Positions 63,500 to 64,000 of a stretch of 64,000 nt of DNA are shown here, piece by piece (within the stretch, counting starts at the first letter, position 1; the number at the start of each line of letters is the position of its first letter). The DNA lies in contig NZ_JANUXZ010000001.1 of the NCBI RefSeq assembly GCF_024834055.1, forward strand, positions 62,001 to 126,000, in the 5' to 3' direction. The stretch is from Corynebacterium sp. ES2730-CONJ (GTDB taxonomy: Bacteria > Actinomycetota > Actinomycetes > Mycobacteriales > Mycobacteriaceae). The position numbers and the translations under genes are program-made. The notes under the pieces are model-generated. The model worked only from the letters and a program-made list of their open reading frames with translations, made no database searches and was not told the origin of the DNA.

Positions 63500-64000
63500 T
63501 TAAGATGTGGCTTTTTTAAGCGTGCGCAGGGTTTCTAGCTCTTGCAGAATTCTGTTTTCGAGGTCCTCACGAATGGGATCAAACGGAATTTTTCCGATCA
63601 CTTCAGAGAAGAAGCCTCGCACGATGAGCCGTCGAGCTTCATCCGCCGGTATTCCCCGGGATCGTAGGTAAAACTCCTGCTCATCATCAAATCGTCCGAC
63701 TGTAGCTGCATGACCTGCGCCTTGAATTTCACCAGTTTCGATTTCCAGGTTTGGCACAGAGTCGGCTCGTCCACCTTCCGTAAGAACAAGATTCCGGTTC
63801 GCTTCGTACGTGCTGGTTCCTTGTGCGTTCGGGCGGATGAGGACGTCGCCTACCCATGCGGTGTGGGCCTCAGCCCTCTTCTCTGCTGAATGGGATTGCA
63901 AGGCCCCTTTGTACAACACATTTGACGTGCAGTTCGGCTGCGCGTGATCGACGAGAAGTCGCTGCTCAAAAAATTGTCCAGAGTCCGCAAAGTAGACGCC
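63500..64000 (-). CDS. sufD: Fe-S assembly protein SufD (C-terminal part)
   Basis: The frame is open from the stop at 63500 to the window edge, giving the last 166 or so residues; the start lies beyond 64000. The beta-helix core reads HAQPNCTSNVLYKGAL, then GDVLIRPNAQGTSTYEANRNL, and the family-typical VPNLEIETGEIQGAGHAATVG with GFFSEVI near the end. Position upstream of sufC favours SufD over SufB; sufB would lie further outside. Confidence 0.92.
   Translation of the reverse strand, partial: GVYFADSGQFFEQRLLVDHAQPNCTSNVLYKGALQSHSAEKRAEAHTAWVGDVLIRPNAQGTSTYEANRNLVLTEGGRADSVPNLEIETGEIQGAGHAATVGRFDDEQEFYLRSRGIPADEARRLIVRGFFSEVIGKIPFDPIREDLENRILQELETLRTLKKATS

Overview
The window reads as a chromosomal segment of an actinobacterium of the genus Corynebacterium (order Mycobacteriales). 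Evidence: mycothiol ligase MshC, the Pup ligase system with PafBC, a resuscitation-type NlpC/P60 hydrolase next to an Rv1476-like membrane protein and aconitase, an acn-acnR-amidotransferase cluster with a recognisable AcnR operator, the SUF cluster, and many leaderless genes with a TANNNT -10 box 6-8 nt before the start codon. Base composition is intermediate. I see no insertion sequence, prophage, CRISPR array or rRNA; gene order looks like conserved core genome.

Layout. 1-10.8 kb: an FxsA-type membrane protein (partial) and aerobic-pathway cobalamin genes: cobN, then divergent cobG-cobH-cobIJ, then convergent cobL-cobM-cobK, with one small exported protein of unknown role between the two arms. 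10.9-16.3 kb: Xaa-Pro peptidase, Ski2/Mtr4-like helicase, TatC and TatA. 16.4-23 kb: the pupylation block, read from the right: ARC/Mpa ATPase, Dop, Pup, PafA, then WYL regulators PafB and PafC. The 20S proteasome genes prcB and prcA, which sit between pup and pafA in mycobacteria, are absent, Pup is already encoded with a C-terminal Glu, and the ATPase lacks a proteasome-docking tail. 23-26 kb: TrmI, M18 aminopeptidase, RecB-like nuclease. 26-37.8 kb: formate-THF ligase, aspartase, HAD phosphatase, MshC, UppP, a lipoprotein, quinone-type PyrD, a PEBP protein, a K+ channel and tRNA-Leu(GAG).

38-45 kb: a cupin, then MeaB, MutB and MutA (B12-dependent methylmalonyl-CoA mutase, a consumer of the cofactor made by the cob genes), a TVP38/TMEM64 protein and a SatD-like HTH protein. 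45-52.3 kb: SPFH and NfeD proteins, DUF3097, a hypothetical protein, ferrochelatase, RipA-like endopeptidase and an Rv1476-like protein. 52.5-58.6 kb: aconitase, AcnR, an amidotransferase, then an ACT-domain protein with UPF0210. 58.6-64 kb: a 59-residue PLDc_N-like protein, an ABC-F ATPase, and the end of the SUF operon (sufD partial, sufC, sufS, sufU, sufT).

Themes: cobalamin synthesis and use, Fe-S assembly and Fe-S enzymes (CobG, aconitase, probably ferrochelatase and the RecB-like nuclease), and Pup tagging uncoupled from the proteasome. The least explained items are the 320-bp gap left of the gene at 30811, the palindromes upstream of aspA, the small exported protein in the cob cluster, and the divergent leaderless promoters at 47767-47797.
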